A DNA stretch of 64,000 nt from Breoghania sp. (GTDB lineage Bacteria; Pseudomonadota; Alphaproteobacteria; Rhizobiales; Stappiaceae): NCBI RefSeq assembly GCF_963674635.1, contig NZ_OY771475.1:3224001-3288000 (forward strand). Reading direction: 5' to 3'. Under the pieces are notes generated by a model that was not told the DNA's origin, ran no database searches, and saw nothing but the letters and a program-made list of their open reading frames with translations. The translations under genes and the position numbers were made by a program. Positions 17,931-26,686 of the stretch are shown here, piece after piece. Each line of letters starts with the position of its first letter. Within the stretch, counting starts at the first letter, position 1.

Positions 17931-18821
17931 CTATTCGCCGACCTGGCTGGGAAGTTTCTTGCGTTCCTTCATCAAGGACATGATCGCGGCCGCCGTTTCC
18001 TCGATGGAACGGCGGGTCACGTCGATGACGGGCCAGTCGTTCTGACCACAGAGCCTGCGCATGAAACTGATTTCTTCGGAGATCGCCTGACGATCCACGT
18101 AGCGTTCATTCTGGCCGATGGCGTTGAGCGACAGGAGCCGGTTCTGCCGAACCTGAAGAATGCGCTCGGCGCTGGCCACAAGCCCGACCACAAGGGGACG
18201 GCGAACCTCGAAGAGAAGAGGGGTGATGGGGACTTCCGGCACGACCGGAATATTGGCGGCCTTGATGCCGCGATTGGCGAGATAGATACAGGTCGGCGTC
18301 TTGGAGGTGCGGCTGATGCCGATAAGAATGACATCCGCGTCGTCCAGCCCCTCCGGCACCTGGCCGTCATCATGAAGCATGGTGTAGTGCATGGCGTCGA
18401 TGCGGTTGAAATAGTCCGCATCCAGCGCATGCTGGCCACCGACCCGGCGCGTTTCCTCCACCTTCAGATAGGACTGGAAGACGGCGAAGACCGGATCGAG
18501 GATATTTACGCACGGAACGCCGTGCTTGAGGCAGATCCGTTCCAGGCGCTGGACCTGCTCATCGATCATCAGGGTATAGAGAACAATGCCCGGGGCGGCC
18601 TCGATCTCGGCCAGGACCCGGTCAAGCTGGCGATCGGAGCGCACCAGCGGATAGACATGTTCGATCGGCTGAATATTGTCATATTGCGCGAGAGCGGCGC
18701 GCGCCACCGTCATCAGGGTTTCGCCGGTGGAATCCGAAATCAGGTGTAGATGGAAGTAGCTACGCGGGTCACCCACGCTTTCATCCCCAGACGAGGTCTT
18801 TCCCTGTGTACGAGCGGGCAT
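17931..18821 (-). CDS. Pyruvate, phosphate dikinase regulatory protein (DUF299)
   Basis: Bifunctional serine/threonine kinase and pyrophosphorylase that inactivates and reactivates pyruvate phosphate dikinase. The start at 18821 is chosen because AAAGGAGG lies seven bases upstream; the frame is open to 18893. The 296 residues include the N-terminal SYFHLHLISDSTGETL and the P-loop GISRTSKTPT (168-177). It directly borders the candidate replication origin, the same place this family occupies beside hemE in Caulobacter. Confidence 0.92.
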   Translation of the reverse strand: MPARTQGKTSSGDESVGDPRSYFHLHLISDSTGETLMTVARAALAQYDNIQPIEHVYPLVRSDRQLDRVLAEIEAAPGIVLYTLMIDEQVQRLERICLKHGVPCVNILDPVFAVFQSYLKVEETRRVGGQHALDADYFNRIDAMHYTMLHDDGQVPEGLDDADVILIGISRTSKTPTCIYLANRGIKAANIPVVPEVPITPLLFEVRRPLVVGLVASAERILQVRQNRLLSLNAIGQNERYVDRQAISEEISFMRRLCGQNDWPVIDVTRRSIEETAAAIMSLMKERKKLPSQVGE

Positions 18822-18995
18822 GAATCTGCCTCCTTTGCGAAAGGACCCTTTCATCATGCCCATATCACTTATTTCATCAACAGCGATCGCCATTTGGGAT
18901 AATTCCCGGAAGGGGTTTTCCGGAATCGTGGATTTCGCATGTCGCTCACGAGTTACCGACTCCCTTTTCGAGATTTATGCACAGCGCCCAATTCG

Positions 18996-19010
18996 TTAAC
19001 GAACCGTTAA
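18996..19010. promoter_or_regulatory. CtrA box 1 in candidate oriC
   Basis: TTAA-CGAACCG-TTAA, an exact match to the CtrA consensus TTAA-N7-TTAA. In Caulobacter, CtrA bound at such sites represses initiation. Confidence 0.75.
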
Positions 19011-19024
19011 CAAGCCCGGAATCC

Positions 19025-19039
19025 TTAAGGTTCGTTTAA
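19025..19039. promoter_or_regulatory. CtrA box 2 in candidate oriC
   Basis: TTAA-GGTTCGT-TTAA, a second exact match, 29 bases after the first (start to start), which is close to three helical turns. Confidence 0.72.
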
Positions 19040-19219
19040 GCCGTGTGTCAGAGTTGTGGCTGCCTGTCCAAATCTCTCCCCAATCCCCCCTGTGCGCGGA
19101 ATAACCGATCGGATAATTGTGGACGGATCGTAATCACGGCAATCCACACACAAACCTAAAAAACAAATCTCATATCTAGATTCATTGATAAGGGATTTGG
19201 TGGGAAAAGGGACGAAGGC

Positions 19220-20260
19220 ATGCGATCCGAAGAACGCGCCGTCATGCGGGTGCTCTCAGGAGAGAGGCTCTGGCCGCCTCCCGTCTGGATGATGCGCCAG
19301 GCAGGCCGCTATCTACCCGAATATCGCGAGACCCGAGCCAAGCAGAAGGACTTCCTGAAGTTTTGCTATGATGTGGATCTGGCGGTCGAGGTGACGCTCC
19401 AGCCCATTCGGCGGTTCGGCTTTGATGCGAGCATCCTGTTTTCCGACATTTTCGTCGTGCCAGACGCGCTCGGATATCCGGTCACCTTCGAGGAAGGGCG
19501 CGGACCGGTCCTGGAGCCGCTGTCTCGCGAAATCCTGGGCGGCTTGAACCCGGACAGGGCCGAGGCGCATCTCTCGCCGGTCATGGAGATCCTTCAGCGC
19601 TTGAGAGCGGAGCTCCCCGCCCAGACAACGCTACTGGGCTTCTGCGGGGCTCCCTGGACCGTTGCGTGCTATTCCGTGGCCGGTCACTCCACCCCGGAGC
19701 AGACAGCGGCCCGTATCGGCGCCTACAGCGATCCTGAGACCTTCCAGATCTGGATCGACATGCTGGTGGAGGCCTCCGCCGCCTATCTGATCCGTCAGCT
19801 CGATGCGGGCGCCGACGCCTTGCAGATTTTCGACACCTGGGCCGGGGTTCTCGACGATGCGGGCTTTGAGCGGTGGTGTGTGGAGCCGACGCGGCGGATC
19901 GTGGAGAAGGTGCGCGCGGTGAAGCCGGGGGCGAAGATCATCGGCTTTCCGAAAGGCTCCATCGGGCGACTGAAGGGCTTTGCGGAGCGTACGGGTGTGA
20001 CAGCGGTCGGGCTCGACTGGACCGCGCCGCTCGATCTGGCGCGCTCGGTTCAGGCGAGCCTTCCGGTTCAGGGAAATCTCGATCCGATGCGGCTCGTTGC
20101 CGGTGGCCGCGCCCTCGATGAAGGCGTGGATGCGGTTTTGAACGGACTGGGTGGAGGGCCGCTGGTCTTCAACCTCGGCCATGGCATCGTTCCCCAGACG
20201 CCGGTCGCTCATGTGGAGCAGATGGTGAACCGGGTGCGCAGCGCGGCAGATCCGGTCTGA
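19220..20260 (+). CDS. hemE: Uroporphyrinogen decarboxylase
   Basis: Decarboxylates uroporphyrinogen III to coproporphyrinogen III in haem synthesis. It is 346 residues long from ATG 19220, preceded by GGGACGAAGG. The substrate-binding motif RQAGRYLPEY is at 26-35, and FSDIFVVPDALG and the C-terminal NLGHGI motif are present. It is the first gene to the right of the candidate oriC and is followed by hemJ. Confidence 0.96.
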   Translation: MRSEERAVMRVLSGERLWPPPVWMMRQAGRYLPEYRETRAKQKDFLKFCYDVDLAVEVTLQPIRRFGFDASILFSDIFVVPDALGYPVTFEEGRGPVLEPLSREILGGLNPDRAEAHLSPVMEILQRLRAELPAQTTLLGFCGAPWTVACYSVAGHSTPEQTAARIGAYSDPETFQIWIDMLVEASAAYLIRQLDAGADALQIFDTWAGVLDDAGFERWCVEPTRRIVEKVRAVKPGAKIIGFPKGSIGRLKGFAERTGVTAVGLDWTAPLDLARSVQASLPVQGNLDPMRLVAGGRALDEGVDAVLNGLGGGPLVFNLGHGIVPQTPVAHVEQMVNRVRSAADPV

Positions 20261-20391
20261 TCGCATTCGTCCGCGGATCGAGCATCCTGTGGATCGATCC
20301 GCATGATCGCTGATTTGCGCGATTCAGGCCGTTTTGCCGGTCTGAATCGCCATTTCAGCTGAGAGCTTGCAACTGTCGGAGGAGAAATCCG

Positions 20392-20811
20392 GTGCTCTGG
20401 GTCAAGGCTATCCACATCATGGCTGTCATCTCGTGGATGGCAGGTCTGTTCTATCTGCCGCGTCTGATGGTCTATCACGTGCAAGCGGAGCCCGGTTCGG
20501 ACAAGTCAGAGACCTTCAAGATAATGGAGCGGCGTCTCTACAAGGCGATCATGAATCCGGCTATGGTCGTCGCCTGGATATGTGGTCTTGTTATCGCTGT
20601 GGAATGGGATTACTTTAGAGATGGTTGGTTTCATGCCAAACTTTTATTTGTCATATTGCTGACTATATTTCATTTCATGCTTGGCAAACGTTTGAAGGAG
20701 TTTGCGGCAGACCGAAATAAACATTCGGAAAGATACTTCCGGATGATCAACGAGATACCGACACTGATCATGGTTGTAGTTGTTATCCTGGTGATATTGA
20801 GGCCCTTCTAA
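20392..20811 (+). CDS. hemJ: Protoporphyrinogen oxidase HemJ
   Basis: Membrane protein that oxidises protoporphyrinogen IX, the next-to-last haem step, in bacteria lacking HemG and HemY. It starts at GTG 20392, set by GGAGGAG ten bases upstream. The 139 residues have four hydrophobic segments and the conserved His8 near the N-terminus (VKAIHIM). The 3' half is far more AT-rich than its surroundings: 20581-20880 has 120 G/C of 300 by hand count (40%). Confidence 0.92.
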   Translation: MLWVKAIHIMAVISWMAGLFYLPRLMVYHVQAEPGSDKSETFKIMERRLYKAIMNPAMVVAWICGLVIAVEWDYFRDGWFHAKLLFVILLTIFHFMLGKRLKEFAADRNKHSERYFRMINEIPTLIMVVVVILVILRPF

Positions 20812-21116
20812 GGAAGGGTTCCGCATTTTTGCCAGTTTAACTTCAAATGGACATTGAAATTTCAAATCGAATCCCTGGATGCAGTTGCGACGAATTGGCA
20901 TGGGAGGGGTTCGCCCCCTTGTAATGCCAGACCAAAAATGATTATGTTCGCGGTACCCCACAAAATGCAGACAGGCGTCCGGCGTTTTTAACTTGAGGCG
21001 CCAAAGCGGCGTTTTCCAAAGTCGCGATAAGATCTGCTGCCCCCGAAATCGTTTTCATGTATCAAGCCGGCGTGTCCCATCCCCTGCCGGCGTCAATGCG
21101 GACCAAGATCCAGCCC
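20812..21116 (+). other. rho leader region
   Basis: 305 bases with no gene. The first 70 continue the AT-rich stretch of hemJ. A hairpin at 20896-20929 is listed separately. The region likely contains the rho promoter and a long untranslated leader, which in other bacteria mediates rho autoregulation. Confidence 0.6.
20896..20929 (+). promoter_or_regulatory. Hairpin in rho leader
   Basis: Outer arms TGGCAT (20896-20901) and ATGCCA (20924-20929) enclose GGGG-TTCG-CCCC, a stable UUCG-type tetraloop stem. No T run follows, so it is not a simple terminator. Confidence 0.5.
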
Positions 21117-22382
21117 ATGCGGGAAATGAAACTTCAGGATTTAAAATCCAAAACGCCTACCGAGCTGCTCGGTTTTGCCGAAGAGCTTGAAGTCGAGAAC
21201 GCCAGTACGCTGCGGAAGCAGGAACTGATGTTCGCCATTCTCAAGCAGCTGGCAATGCAGGACGTCATCATTATTGGCGAAGGTGTTGTCGAGGTATTGC
21301 AGGACGGTTTCGGCTTTCTGCGTTCACCGGATGCGAATTATCTGCCAGGCCCGGACGACATTTACGTCTCGCCTTCGCAGATCCGGCGCTTTTCGCTGCG
21401 CACCGGTGATACCGTCGAAGGCCAGATCCGCTCGCCGAAGGAAGGCGAGCGCTACTTCGCGCTTCTCAAGGTCAACTCGATCAATTTCGAAGATCCGGAA
21501 AAGACGCGCCACAAGATTCACTTCGACAATCTGACGCCGCTCTACCCGGAAGAACGCTTCCGGATGGAAGTCGAAAATCCGACCATCAAGGATCTTTCCC
21601 CCCGGGTGATCGATCTGGTCGCGCCGCTTGGCAAGGGCCAGCGTGCGCTCATCACCGCGCCGCCGCGTACAGGTAAAACGATGTTCCTCCAGAACATCGC
21701 GCGCGCCATCACCACGAACCATTCTGAATGCTATCTCATCGTTCTGCTGATCGATGAACGTCCGGAAGAAGTCACGGACATGCAGCGCACGGTCGATGGC
21801 GAAGTGGTTTCCTCCACCTTTGATGAACCGGCAGCCCGCCACGTGCAGGTTGCGGAAATGGTGATCGAGAAGGCCAAGCGTCTGGTCGAGCACGGTCGCG
21901 ACGTGGTGATCCTTCTGGATTCCATCACGCGTCTGGGCCGTGCCTACAACACCGTGGTGCCGTCCTCGGGCAAGGTCCTGACCGGTGGTGTCGATGCGAA
22001 CGCCTTGCAGCGTCCCAAGCGCTTCTTCGGTGCCGCGCGAAACATCGAAGAGGGTGGGTCGCTGACAATCATCGCGACCGCGCTGATCGATACCGGCTCG
22101 CGCATGGACGAGGTTATCTTCGAAGAATTCAAGGGCACGGGTAACTCTGAAATCATCCTGGACCGCAAGGCCGCGGACAAGCGTGTCTTCCCGGCGATCG
22201 ACATTCAGCGTTCCGGTACCCGCAAGGAAGAGCTTCTCGTCGCGCCGCAGGAGCTCAAGAAGATGTATGTGCTGCGCCGGATCCTCAATCCGATGGGGAC
22301 GACGGATGCCATCGAGTTCCTGCTCGACAAGCTTCGCCAGACCAAGAGCAATCAGGACTTCTTCGACAGCATGAACACCTGA
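21117..22382 (+). CDS. rho: Transcription termination factor Rho
   Basis: Hexameric RNA helicase that ends transcription. The ATG at 21117 gives 421 residues; ATG 21126 is possible, and the frame is open to 21057. The N-terminal domain begins MKLQDLKSKTPTELL, the cold-shock RNA-binding fold contains DGFGFLRSPDANYLPGPDD, and the Walker A APPRTGKT is near residue 180. The Q-loop and R-loop region (DSITRLGRAYN and KVLTGGVDANAL) is complete. Its terminator is enclosed by two parS-like sites. Confidence 0.97.
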   Translation: MREMKLQDLKSKTPTELLGFAEELEVENASTLRKQELMFAILKQLAMQDVIIIGEGVVEVLQDGFGFLRSPDANYLPGPDDIYVSPSQIRRFSLRTGDTVEGQIRSPKEGERYFALLKVNSINFEDPEKTRHKIHFDNLTPLYPEERFRMEVENPTIKDLSPRVIDLVAPLGKGQRALITAPPRTGKTMFLQNIARAITTNHSECYLIVLLIDERPEEVTDMQRTVDGEVVSSTFDEPAARHVQVAEMVIEKAKRLVEHGRDVVILLDSITRLGRAYNTVVPSSGKVLTGGVDANALQRPKRFFGAARNIEEGGSLTIIATALIDTGSRMDEVIFEEFKGTGNSEIILDRKAADKRVFPAIDIQRSGTRKEELLVAPQELKKMYVLRRILNPMGTTDAIEFLLDKLRQTKSNQDFFDSMNT

Positions 22383-22420
22383 TTGCGGTCAGCTGGAAGG
22401 CTGATCGACTTTTGACTGAC

Positions 22421-22434
22421 GATTCACGTGAAAC
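22421..22434. promoter_or_regulatory. parS-like ParB site, left arm
   Basis: GATTCACGTGAAAC, one mismatch from the parS core GTTTCACGTGAAAC. It is the exact reverse complement of the site at 22474-22487. Confidence 0.65.
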
Positions 22435-22441
22435 GTATTTG

Positions 22442-22473
22442 AACGCGCCGGAGGGACACTTCGGCGCGTTTTT
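22442..22473 (+). terminator. Rho-independent terminator of rho
   Basis: A perfect 9-bp stem AACGCGCCG / CGGCGCGTT (22442-22450 and 22462-22470) with an 11-base loop and a short T run. It lies between the two parS-like arms. Confidence 0.8.
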
Positions 22474-22487
22474 GTTTCACGTGAATC
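22474..22487. promoter_or_regulatory. parS-like ParB site, right arm
   Basis: GTTTCACGTGAATC; the surrounding 16-mer matches 15 of 16 positions of TGTTTCACGTGAAACA. Confidence 0.7.
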
Positions 22488-22498
22488 ATTGGATTCGG

Positions 22499-23134
22499 AT
22501 GCGGTACAAATCCTGGATGACTGAAATGACTACAACCGACTGTCGCGATCCCGGTTTTCGGATGGAGACGGAGCGGCTGATCCTGCGCGGATGGCGCGAG
22601 GCGGATCTGGAGCCGTTTGCCGCGCTCAATGCCGACCCTGAGGTCATGACCTATCTCTTGAAGAAACTGACCATCGAGGAGAGTGCCGATCTCATCGACA
22701 GGATGATGGAGCGCACCACCGTCAACGGGTTCAGTTTCATGCCGGTTGAGGAAAAGGCAAGCGGCCGCTTTATCGGATTTGTCGGATTGAACCGCCCGGT
22801 CTTTGCAACGCCGCAAGAGTTCGAGCCCTGTATCGAGATCGGCTGGCGACTGGCGCGTTGGGCCTGGGGCAAGGGATATGCGAGCGAGGCGGCGCGCGCC
22901 TGGCTTGGATTCGGGTTCGAAACCATCGGACTTGACGAGATCGTCGCTTTCACCGTGCTGGAGAATGCCCGGTCGTTTGCCGTGATGCAGCGACTTGGAA
23001 TGCGCGAAGAGCGTTTGTTCGATCATCCAGCGGTGCCGGAAAGCATGCCCCATTTGCGCACCCACAGGCTTTGCTCGCTATCCCGTGACACCTGGCTCAG
23101 GCAGACAGGTGCGGGGCTCGCCTCGGCTTCCTGA
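22499..23134 (+). CDS. GNAT family N-acetyltransferase
   Basis: A RimJ/RimL-like acetyltransferase using acetyl-CoA. The sequence METERLILRGWREADLEPF and the acetyl-CoA-binding WGKGYASEAARAWLGFGF are typical of the group, as is the ENARSFAVMQRLGM segment. The start is uncertain: 22499, 22517 and 22562 are all possible, and none has a strong ribosome site. The frame is open back to 22412, but that stretch is the rho terminator and parS-like sites. The 3' end overlaps the convergent thioredoxin-fold gene by 38 bases. Confidence 0.82.
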   Translation: MRYKSWMTEMTTTDCRDPGFRMETERLILRGWREADLEPFAALNADPEVMTYLLKKLTIEESADLIDRMMERTTVNGFSFMPVEEKASGRFIGFVGLNRPVFATPQEFEPCIEIGWRLARWAWGKGYASEAARAWLGFGFETIGLDEIVAFTVLENARSFAVMQRLGMREERLFDHPAVPESMPHLRTHRLCSLSRDTWLRQTGAGLASAS

Positions 23135-25145
23135 GAGCTTCCAGGAGGCTTTCCCTGTCCGTGAAGGGCAGGGAGCAGGTTTCCCCCTCACACAGATAGG
23201 CGGTTGGCTTGCCGGGCGCCTGAGCGGTCTTTCCCGCCGCCGGATGTCCGGCAGGCAGAGCCGGTGCATCCGGCGCAAGGCGGAGGACGGTGAGATTATA
23301 GCTCTCCACGTGGCGCATCAGATCGGCGAATGGATCGTCTTCCCCACCGCCGGAGATCAGCACAAGCTGGCGGGCGTGAATGCGGGCATCGAAGGCGCTC
23401 AGGAGACTGGCGCCTGAAAACGCGTTCTGGAGAACCTGGGCGGTGAAGGTCGTCAGGATCGCATCGCAGCGATCGCGATAGACGGGATCCCCCGTCAGAT
23501 GCCAGAGCTCCTGAAGATTGCCCGCCATGACGCCATTGGCATTGGGGGTGGCCTCGTCAATGGCGTTGCGGGGGCGGACGATCAGATCATCGGCATCATC
23601 GGCAGTGAGGAAATATCCACCGCTGTCGCGGTCCCAATAGTGGCGGGCAAAGATCTCTTCCCAGTCCTGCGACACGGCGAGATAGGTTTCCTCGCCTGTC
23701 ACCCGGTGCAACGCGAGGGCGGCCTTGATCATGTTCGCATAGTCGCCAGCCTGGCCTGGCAGGGTCAGACGCCCCTCACGCCAGGAATGTCCGAAGCGAC
23801 CGTTTTGCATCATCGATTCGGTGATGAAACGGAACGCTCCCTTTGCGAGCTCCAGCCAGTCGGTGCGCGCGAAGACCTGCGATGCACGCGCAAGGGCTGC
23901 GATCATCAAGCCGTTCCAGTCGGCAAGGACCTTGTCATCGAGCCCGGGACGGATACGGTCGCTTCGCGCCTTGAGGAGCTTTGCCCGCATCTCGGTGAGC
24001 CGTTCTTCCAGCTCGCTGTCCTGGAAGGAGCGGCGACCAAGACGGTTGAAGATCACCTTGCCTTCCCAGTTGCCGTCCGGGGTCACGTCATAGGCTTTGG
24101 CGAAGATCTGAAAATCGGTGGCGCCCAGAATTTCTGCGATCTCTTCTGGCTGCCAGATATAGAAGCGGCCTTCCTCGCCTTCGCTGTCGGCATCGAGCGA
24201 GGCGCAGAAAGCCCCGCCCTCGATGCGCATTTCGCGAGCCAACCAGTCAATCGTCTCTTCGATTCGGATACGGAACAGGTCATTGCGCATGGCGACAAAG
24301 GCTTCGCAGAGCAGTGAGACCAACTGAGCATTGTCGTAGAGCATTTTCTCGAAATGCGGCACGAGCCAGCTTTCATCGACCGCATAGCGCGCAAACCCGC
24401 CCCCCAGGTGATCATAGATCCCGCCATTGCAGACCCGCTCCAGCGTCGTCAAAACGGCTTCGTGAAAGTGAGGATCCGCCCCATGGGCCCCCGCGCGCCA
24501 GAGAAGTTCCAGCAAGGGGGCTTGGGGGAACTTCGGCGCGCCCTGGGTGCCTCCGTTCAGCGGATCCATGACCGAGAGAAGGCGCTGCGATGCCTTTGCA
24601 AACAGGGAGGGGGAGAGGGTGTGCGGGCTCGGCTCCGATGCGCTGGTCTTTTGCAGGATTTCCATGAGCGCGCTCGCATTGGAGGAGACCTTCTTCGGTT
24701 CCTTTTCATGGATACGCGCGATCTGGTTCAGCACGTCGATAAAACCGGGGCGGCCCCATCGGCTTTCCTTGGGAAAGTAGGTTCCGCCCCAGAACGGCTC
24801 CGCGTCCGGTGTCAGGAACATGGTCAGCGGCCAGCCACCCTGTTGGCCGAGGGCATGAAGCGCGTTCATGTAGATCTGGTCGATGTCCGGGCGTTCCTCC
24901 CGATCGACCTTGATCGGTATGAAATGAGCATTGATGACCTCGGCCACCGAGTCGTCTTCGAAACTTTCATGCGCCATCACATGGCACCAGTGACAGGCCG
25001 CATAGCCGACGGAAAGAAGGATTGGCTTTCCGCTCTTGCGCGCCTCCCCGAGCGCCGCCGCGTTCCAGGGCCGCCAGTGAACCGGGTTGTCCTTGTGCTG
25101 GAGGAGATACGGGCTGGTCTCGTTCGCGAGGTGATTGGTGGCCAT
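23097..25145 (-). CDS. Thioredoxin domain-containing protein, DUF255 / YyaL family
   Basis: A large soluble protein of 682 residues from ATG 25145. The N-terminal thioredoxin-like domain starts NHLANETSPYLLQH and has CHWC (Cys51, Cys54) in GYAACHWCHVMAHESF. The rest is an alpha/alpha barrel like glycoside hydrolases and epimerases, with WNGLMIAALARAS and DADSEGEEG. The family is widespread (YyaL, human SPATA20) but its biochemical role is not established. It lies on the opposite strand from the rho-mnmE run. Confidence 0.88.
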   Translation of the reverse strand: MATNHLANETSPYLLQHKDNPVHWRPWNAAALGEARKSGKPILLSVGYAACHWCHVMAHESFEDDSVAEVINAHFIPIKVDREERPDIDQIYMNALHALGQQGGWPLTMFLTPDAEPFWGGTYFPKESRWGRPGFIDVLNQIARIHEKEPKKVSSNASALMEILQKTSASEPSPHTLSPSLFAKASQRLLSVMDPLNGGTQGAPKFPQAPLLELLWRAGAHGADPHFHEAVLTTLERVCNGGIYDHLGGGFARYAVDESWLVPHFEKMLYDNAQLVSLLCEAFVAMRNDLFRIRIEETIDWLAREMRIEGGAFCASLDADSEGEEGRFYIWQPEEIAEILGATDFQIFAKAYDVTPDGNWEGKVIFNRLGRRSFQDSELEERLTEMRAKLLKARSDRIRPGLDDKVLADWNGLMIAALARASQVFARTDWLELAKGAFRFITESMMQNGRFGHSWREGRLTLPGQAGDYANMIKAALALHRVTGEETYLAVSQDWEEIFARHYWDRDSGGYFLTADDADDLIVRPRNAIDEATPNANGVMAGNLQELWHLTGDPVYRDRCDAILTTFTAQVLQNAFSGASLLSAFDARIHARQLVLISGGGEDDPFADLMRHVESYNLTVLRLAPDAPALPAGHPAAGKTAQAPGKPTAYLCEGETCSLPFTDRESLLEALRKPRRAPHLSA

Positions 25146-25306
25146 GGCTATTGTCTGTCGGTCCCTGCAGTCGACGAAAGGGGGAAGCCTTGAAACGGTG
25201 GCTTGGGTTTCCCTGCAAATAGGGTTATCCCCGAAGTCTTCAACATAAGGCGACCGAAGCGGTGCAACGCGCGGCACCGGGTCCCGGAATATGGATCACA
25301 GGTGCG

Positions 25307-26632
25307 ATGACGCGGGATGAAACGATCTATGCCCTTTCGAGCGGCACGGTTCCCTCCGGTGTGGCGGTTGTTCGCCTCTCTGGACCTCACGCTCGATTCG
25401 TCGTCGAAACGCTGTGCGGTTCACTCCCAAAGGCGCGCTATGCAAGCTTGCGCCGCCTGCGTGATCCCTCCGATGGCGAGGTTCTCGATGAGGCGTTGGT
25501 CCTGTTTTTCCCCAGCCCCGCGAGTTTCACCGGTGAGGATGTCGCGGAGCTCCATCTGCATGGTGGCAGAGCCGTCGTGGCGTCCGTGTTGCGGGCCCTT
25601 GAGCGTTTCGATGGCCTGACGCCGGCCGGGCCGGGTGACTTTACCCGCAGGGCTTTTGAGGCCGGTCGGCTGGACCTGACGGAGATCGAAGGCCTGGGCG
25701 ATCTCATCCATGCGGATACGGAAGCCCAGCGCAGACAGGCTCTGCGCCAGATGGGCGGCGAACTTGGACGTCTCTATGAGGGATGGCGCGCTGTGCTGGT
25801 GCGCAGCCGCGCCATGATCGAGGCAGAGCTCGATTTCGCGGACGAGGAAGATGTCCCCGGTTCGGTGGGCGATACGATCTGGGCTGATGTGATTCGGATC
25901 CGTGATGAAATGCGCGCGCATCTGGCGGACAATCGGCGCGGCGAACGCTTGCGGTCCGGCTTGCATGTGATCTTGCTGGGGCCGCCCAATGCCGGGAAGT
26001 CCAGCCTCCTGAATGCGCTTGCGCGCCGCGATGTCGCCATCGTCACCGAGGAAGCCGGAACCACGCGCGACATCATCGAGGTTCATCTCGATCTCGGCGG
26101 TTATCCGCTGACGCTGATCGATACGGCGGGCTTGCGCGAGGAGGGGGTGGGGCTCGTCGAGCGGGAAGGGATCAGGCGCGCTCTGGCAAGGGCAGGAGAG
26201 GCGGATCTCATCCTCTGGCTTGGTACGGCAGGCGAGGCCCGCGAGCCGCTCCCAGATGGGCTAGGAAACTGCCCGGTATGGCCGATCGCCTCGAAGTCGG
26301 ACACAAGCACGACGCCGATTGGTGCGGGGGAAATCGCCTGCTCGGTGCGCAGCCCCGGTGGGCTCGATGAACTTCTGGCGCGACTTGAGGGATTCGCAGC
26401 CGATACGATCGGGCAGATGGAAGCTCCGGTGCTGACGCGGGCGCGGCATCGCGACGGGTTGATGCGGTGTCTTGAGGGTCTGGATCGTTCGCTGGAAGGG
26501 GAACAACGCCCCCTTGAGTTGCGGGCCGAAGACCTGAGGCTGGCCAGCGACGGGCTTGCACGGATCGTCGGCAAGACGGATGTAGAGGATCTCCTGGACG
26601 TGATCTTCCGCGATTTCTGCATCGGGAAATGA
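25307..26632 (+). CDS. mnmE: tRNA modification GTPase MnmE
   Basis: With MnmG, installs the cmnm5 group on the wobble uridine of certain tRNAs. The 441 residues show the N-terminal tetrahydrofolate-binding domain (DETIYALSSG), a G domain with GPPNAGKSSLLNAL near 225 and DTAGLREE, and the essential C-terminal CIGK. mnmG follows 255 bases later, across a perfect parS site. Confidence 0.96.
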   Translation: MTRDETIYALSSGTVPSGVAVVRLSGPHARFVVETLCGSLPKARYASLRRLRDPSDGEVLDEALVLFFPSPASFTGEDVAELHLHGGRAVVASVLRALERFDGLTPAGPGDFTRRAFEAGRLDLTEIEGLGDLIHADTEAQRRQALRQMGGELGRLYEGWRAVLVRSRAMIEAELDFADEEDVPGSVGDTIWADVIRIRDEMRAHLADNRRGERLRSGLHVILLGPPNAGKSSLLNALARRDVAIVTEEAGTTRDIIEVHLDLGGYPLTLIDTAGLREEGVGLVEREGIRRALARAGEADLILWLGTAGEAREPLPDGLGNCPVWPIASKSDTSTTPIGAGEIACSVRSPGGLDELLARLEGFAADTIGQMEAPVLTRARHRDGLMRCLEGLDRSLEGEQRPLELRAEDLRLASDGLARIVGKTDVEDLLDVIFRDFCIGK

Positions 26633-26670
26633 TGTTCACGGGCTGTGGATTGAATTTGAATCACTGGGGA

Positions 26671-26686
26671 TGTTTCACGTGAAACA
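26671..26686. promoter_or_regulatory. Perfect parS site
   Basis: TGTTTCACGTGAAACA, an exact 16-bp match to the ParB-binding centromere consensus, in the gap between mnmE and mnmG. parA and parB lie about 3 and 4 kb downstream. Confidence 0.92.

Larger units (their letters stand above)
18822..19219. other. Candidate chromosomal replication origin (oriC)
   Basis: 398 bases between the divergent PPDK-regulator and hemE genes, the location of oriC in Caulobacter and, I believe, rhizobia. It holds two perfect CtrA boxes (TTAA-N7-TTAA), a near-consensus DnaA box TTATGCACA (18975-18983), a weaker CAATCCACA (19140-19148), short TCCC-rich stretches near 19070-19090, and an AT-rich stretch at 19141-19200 (19 G/C of 60 by hand count) that could unwind. 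Genes on both sides run away from it. No experiment supports this here; it rests on position and motifs. Confidence 0.72.

Noticed and set aside
20284..20292. TGTGGATCG as a DnaA box after hemE
   Set aside because: Two mismatches from the reverse consensus TGTGGATAA; too weak alone.
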